In this document: positions 61,368 to 64,000 of the stretch, piece after piece | Position numbering within the stretch: the stretch's first letter is position 1 | How the letters are laid out: each line of letters begins with the position of its first letter | Assembly: GCA_023412715.1 (NCBI GenBank) | Contig: JAEZCC010000026.1 | Span: forward strand, 3,312-67,311 | Direction of reading: 5' to 3' | Length of the DNA stretch: 64,000 nucleotides | From: Bacillota bacterium | GTDB lineage: Bacteria; Bacillota; Clostridia; Oscillospirales; Acutalibacteraceae | Translations under genes and position numbers: made by a program | The notes under the pieces: generated by a model | Databases searched by the model: none | Told to the model about the DNA's origin: nothing | The model's input: only the letters and a program-made list of their open reading frames with translations

Positions 61368-62120
61368 ATGTCTGAAAAATGTCCCTATTGCCGGAGCGAC
61401 GACATCGGCGTCGGCTATCAGCTCGGGGGCGGGCGCATCTTCGCGGACGAGTATGCGGCCCAGACGGCGCGCGACTGCTCCGAGGTGGAATATCTTATCT
61501 GTAAAAGCTGCGGCAGCATAATCCGTGCGAGGGTGCTCCATCCGGAGGTGTTCCACCCGGCCGACCGGGAGCGGCAGGAAAAACTTCTGGATTTTATCGA
61601 TCTGCACGGCGTCCTGCTCTGCAATGAAAGCCCGGACCTTCCCTCGCTGTCGGGCATGGGCTTCGACATGGAGAGCGTCATGGGGCTTGTCGACCTGCAT
61701 CAGGTCTTTTACTGCATGGCGTATAAAAAGCGGTCGACCTTCCTGGCGCAGAGGGCCTATTACCTGCTGAAGCGGTGCAGGACATACCCGGCGATGGACG
61801 CGGACTGCGAAAAAATCTTCCGCGCCGCGCGGACGCTGGGGCCCGCGGAAAAGGATGAGCTGAAAGAGGCCGCCGGCATGGAGAAAAAAGCGTTTGAGAA
61901 GGCGTTCCGCTTCCTTCTGGAAAACCTTTACCTGACGGCGTACGGCAGAGGAAAGCGCCTGAACCCGGACTGGTATACCTATCTTTACTGCACGGCGGAA
62001 CGGTGGGAAAAAGAAACGCACGGGCTTCATTTCAGCGGCGACGCCAGGCAGGCGCTGTCAGAGCTTCTGTGCTCGGCCGGAGGCATGAGCGAAGAAGAAT
62101 TCCGGCGCATGGTGAAATAG
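61368..62120 (+). CDS. Zinc-ribbon protein of unknown function
   Basis: A 250-residue protein. An N-terminal zinc ribbon (CPYCRSDDIG near residue 4, CKSCGSII near residue 44) precedes an all-helical region of about 180 residues (FYCMAYKKRSTFLAQRAYYLL, FEKAFRFLLENLYLTAYG) that resembles a winged-helix region in spacing. GAAGGCGG favours ATG 61368 over 61362. Such proteins are sometimes labelled TFIIIB-like; the function is not known. Confidence 0.75.
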   Translation: MSEKCPYCRSDDIGVGYQLGGGRIFADEYAAQTARDCSEVEYLICKSCGSIIRARVLHPEVFHPADRERQEKLLDFIDLHGVLLCNESPDLPSLSGMGFDMESVMGLVDLHQVFYCMAYKKRSTFLAQRAYYLLKRCRTYPAMDADCEKIFRAARTLGPAEKDELKEAAGMEKKAFEKAFRFLLENLYLTAYGRGKRLNPDWYTYLYCTAERWEKETHGLHFSGDARQALSELLCSAGGMSEEEFRRMVK

Positions 62121-62288
62121 GCGGATGAAGCCGCGCCGGGAGGTTTAAGGCCGGGGCGAAGCAGGCGCGTCCCGCTTGACAAATGCAGCCGAAAAACGGA
62201 TAATAGTAAAGTATCGCAAGATTGTTGAAAGCGGGATTGTTTTTCGCTGACGGATCATAATAAAGAATTGAAAAGGCGGATTTTACCA

Positions 62289-62822
62289 ATGAAAAAAATC
62301 TGGATTTTATCCGTGACCGCCGCACTGGCGCTGGCGCTTTCCGCGTGCGGCGTGGGCGACGTGGGCGGCGCTTCGTCCGCTCCGGCCGCCTCCTCGCAGG
62401 CCGCCGCTTCTTCGCAGGCATCGTCTGCCGCCGTCGCGGCCGACGGCGTGCAGGACAGCCTCAAGGGGCTTCAGAGCTATCTTGTGGCAAACGCTTCGGT
62501 TTCCGGCACGCCGGAGGCCATGCGCGCCGACATCATCGGCGCAAAGAGCGGCCTAAGATACAAGTACGGCTACAACGGCGGCAAAGACAACGTCACGCTG
62601 GAGCTGTACGAGTTCGACCCGTCTTCGCTGAACGACGAAGCGCAGAAGATCCTCTCGCAGGTCAGGAGCAGCGGAAAACTCACGTTGCTGGGCAAGGGCA
62701 TTGACGCCACGCTTTCCGGCAACGGAAAATACATGGCCATCGTCACGGATTCCTCCGCGGACGACGCGAACAAGGCGTATGTGCAGAAGGTGAAGGGCCT
62801 GGTCGGGGATTTCAAGAAATAG
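62289..62822 (+). CDS. Small lipoprotein of unknown function
   Basis: A 177-residue lipoprotein. The signal peptide has its lipobox at Cys20 (ALSAC), then a Ser/Ala-rich linker, and a C-terminal alpha/beta domain of about 120 residues (SLKGLQSYLVANASVSG, LRYKYGYNGGKDNVTLELYEF, YVQKVKGLVGDFKK). AAGGCGGAT sets the start. It has its own terminator. The linker is like those of the binding proteins in the window. Function unknown. Confidence 0.82.
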   Translation: MKKIWILSVTAALALALSACGVGDVGGASSAPAASSQAAASSQASSAAVAADGVQDSLKGLQSYLVANASVSGTPEAMRADIIGAKSGLRYKYGYNGGKDNVTLELYEFDPSSLNDEAQKILSQVRSSGKLTLLGKGIDATLSGNGKYMAIVTDSSADDANKAYVQKVKGLVGDFKK

Positions 62823-62847
62823 CCCTCCCCGTTTCCGGCAGAAAAAG

Positions 62848-62883
62848 CCCCCGCTCTTCCCGGAATGGGAGAAGCGGGGGTTT
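62848..62883 (+). terminator. Rho-independent terminator of the lipoprotein gene
   Basis: CCCCCGCT pairs with AGCGGGGG, extended by an inner TTCCC/GGGAG arm, followed by TTTCT. The following 62884-63051 holds no gene that I can support. Confidence 0.8.
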
Positions 62884-63051
62884 CTGATTCCGCGGGTACG
62901 CGCTTCCCGGGCCGTTCTGAATTTAAACAGCCCGGCTCGGGGGCGGCACAGTCGGCTGCCGGGAGCGTCCCGAAGCTCCCGCGCCGGCCGCCCACCCGGA
63001 ACCTTTACCCGGCTCCGCGGCGCGGCCCGCCTGCGGGGGCGCCCCGTCCGA

Positions 63052-63747
63052 TCAGCTGCAGAAGCGGTGGCTTCCGATGACGACGATCACCGGGCGGGAA
63101 AGAATCCATTTGTTCGTCGTTTTTGCGGGATTATAATAGTAGACTGCTCCGCCGGAGGGGTCCCACCCGTTCAGCGCGTCACGCGCGGCCGTGTAGGCGG
63201 AGGACGCGACCGGAGCGTCGATGCCCCCGTCCGCAATGCAGGAGAATGCGCCTGGCTCATAGATCACGCCCGCAAGGGTTTTCGGGAAAGATGGGTGCTC
63301 GATGCGGTTGAGGATCACGGCGCCCACGGCGACCTGCCCCACGTAGGGCTCGCCGCGCGATTCCGCCGAGATGACCCGCGCCATCAGGTTCACGTCGCTG
63401 GCGCTCATGCCGCCCGCGCCGCCGTCGCCCGAGGTGGAGGAAATGCCTATTTTTGCAAGTGTCGCCGGCCCGGCCACGCCGTCGGCTGTCAGCCCGTTCT
63501 TTTTCTGGAAGTAGACCACGGCCTTTTTCGTGGCGGAGCCGTAGATTCCGTCCACCGCGCCGGAATAATATCCCCAGCTTTTCAGGCGCGTCTGAATCTG
63601 CCGGACTTCGGATCCCGTCGAGCCGACTTTCGAGAGCGCCTGCAGGGATCCGCCGGACCGCGTGACGATTCCGAACACCAATATATTCAACAGGATGATG
63701 ACGACAATACCCCATATTGTTTTCCACTTGATTTTCGTAGTGACCAA
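63052..63747 (-). CDS. SleB-type spore cortex-lytic/cell-wall hydrolase
   Basis: About 231 residues: one N-terminal span (IWGIVVIILLNILVFGIV), a peptidoglycan-binding domain (SEVRQIQTRLKSWGYYSGAVDGIYG, QKKNGLTADGVAGPATL), and a SleB hydrolase domain (LMARVISAESRGEPYVGQVAVGAVILNR, YYYNPAKTTNKWI, IGSHRFC) with Glu in SAESRGE as the likely catalytic residue. The start is unresolved. TTG 63747 fits the expected short cytoplasmic tail but touches AAGGGG; an ATG at 63888 would lie inside the rRNA promoter. It supports a spore-forming host. Confidence 0.85.
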   Translation of the reverse strand: MVTTKIKWKTIWGIVVIILLNILVFGIVTRSGGSLQALSKVGSTGSEVRQIQTRLKSWGYYSGAVDGIYGSATKKAVVYFQKKNGLTADGVAGPATLAKIGISSTSGDGGAGGMSASDVNLMARVISAESRGEPYVGQVAVGAVILNRIEHPSFPKTLAGVIYEPGAFSCIADGGIDAPVASSAYTAARDALNGWDPSGGAVYYYNPAKTTNKWILSRPVIVVIGSHRFCS

Positions 63748-63881
63748 CCCCTTCTGAAACGAATTTTTCCCCGACGGTTTCCAAATTATCCACGGCGCGC
63801 CGAATTTGCTCCGCAAATCTGCCGCGCTGCGACGGAAAACGAATAAAATCCGAAAAGATTGAAAAAAACAAGGAAAAAGGG

Positions 63882-63910
63882 TTGACATAGTAGAAATGGT
63901 TTGGTATTAT
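63882..63910 (+). promoter_or_regulatory. Strong promoter, probably of an rRNA operon
   Basis: -35 TTGACA (63882-63887), 17-base spacer and -10 TATTAT (63905-63910), preceded by a long A-rich UP-like tract (about 63841-63880). The transcript start is expected near 63917. Confidence 0.8.
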
Positions 63911-63916
63911 AGAGAA

Positions 63917-64000
63917 GCGCCTTACGGAAAGGGCGCTGCGGAACAAGAGGGGCCGAGAGGCCGCGAAGCCGCATGGGACCTTGAAAATTAAACAACGATA
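63917..64000 (+). other. Leader of a probable rRNA operon running off the window
   Basis: The sequence CCTTGAAAATTAAACAACG at the window edge is the type of text found just before 16S or 23S genes in Firmicutes (ACCTTGAAAA...). Two hairpins (GCGCC/GGGCGC and GGCC/GGCC) lie in the leader. The rRNA itself is outside the window. Confidence 0.65.

Noticed and set aside
63748..63888. Longer N terminus for the SleB-type hydrolase
   Set aside because: It would start inside a strong divergent promoter and add a segment unlike the family; left as an alternative only.

Overview
The window looks like chromosomal DNA of a G+C-rich, spore-forming, single-membrane member of the Clostridia, most likely Oscillospiraceae-like. 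The evidence is strong AGGAGG-type ribosome binding sites, many lipoprotein carbohydrate-binding proteins, an LPXTG surface protein with its own sortase, two cyclic-di-GMP-I riboswitches, a SleB-type cortex hydrolase and PadR/DUF2812-type modules. The genus is inference. The right edge enters the promoter and leader of a probable rRNA operon.

Layout. (1) 59-11989 is a carbohydrate divergon. RpiR and ROK-kinase genes lie on the minus strand. On the plus strand are a lipoprotein binding protein, two permeases, a DUF4127 protein, a ManNAc-6-P epimerase (NanE), three Gfo/Idh/MocA-type oxidoreductases and a TIM-barrel isomerase. It has the ManNAc kinase/epimerase pair but no sialic acid lyase and no glycosidase. 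(2) 12010-15488 is a degraded stretch holding a truncated GH13 amylase butted against a truncated DUF6076-like gene, a secreted orphan, a PadR/DUF6120-like pair and a frameshifted secreted protein. (3) 15589-26043 is the exopolysaccharide region. A polyprenyl-phosphate sugar transferase is divergent from a c-di-GMP riboswitch and a six-gene Gram-positive Pel locus (GH114, an SDR-PelD fusion, PelE, PelA-type deacetylase, PelF, PelG).

(4) 26087-36060 is a LacI-controlled operon with binding protein, two permeases, GH116, GH172, a ribokinase-like kinase and a KpsF/GutQ-like SIS isomerase; the set suggests D-arabinose or D-fructose glycoside use. (5) 36211-44658 holds TetR with an ABC exporter whose permease carries a giant repeat coiled coil, an MFS transporter, a PadR/DUF2812 pair and a GNAT. 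(6) 44816-51122 is cell-surface: a 1400-residue LPKTG adhesin, its divergent sortase and a second c-di-GMP riboswitch with a clear terminator ahead of a secreted CAP protein. (7) 51279-59655 is a membrane protein and then, behind an AraC regulator, an alpha-glucoside phosphorolysis operon (binding protein, two permeases, GH65, beta-phosphoglucomutase). (8) 59714-64000 holds small proteins, an atypical cis-prenyltransferase, a zinc-ribbon protein, a lipoprotein, SleB and the rRNA promoter.

Common themes: three separate sugar ABC operons each carry a hairpin just after the binding-protein gene and none encodes an ATPase, so a shared ATPase elsewhere is implied. c-di-GMP acts here at least at two riboswitches and probably at PelD.
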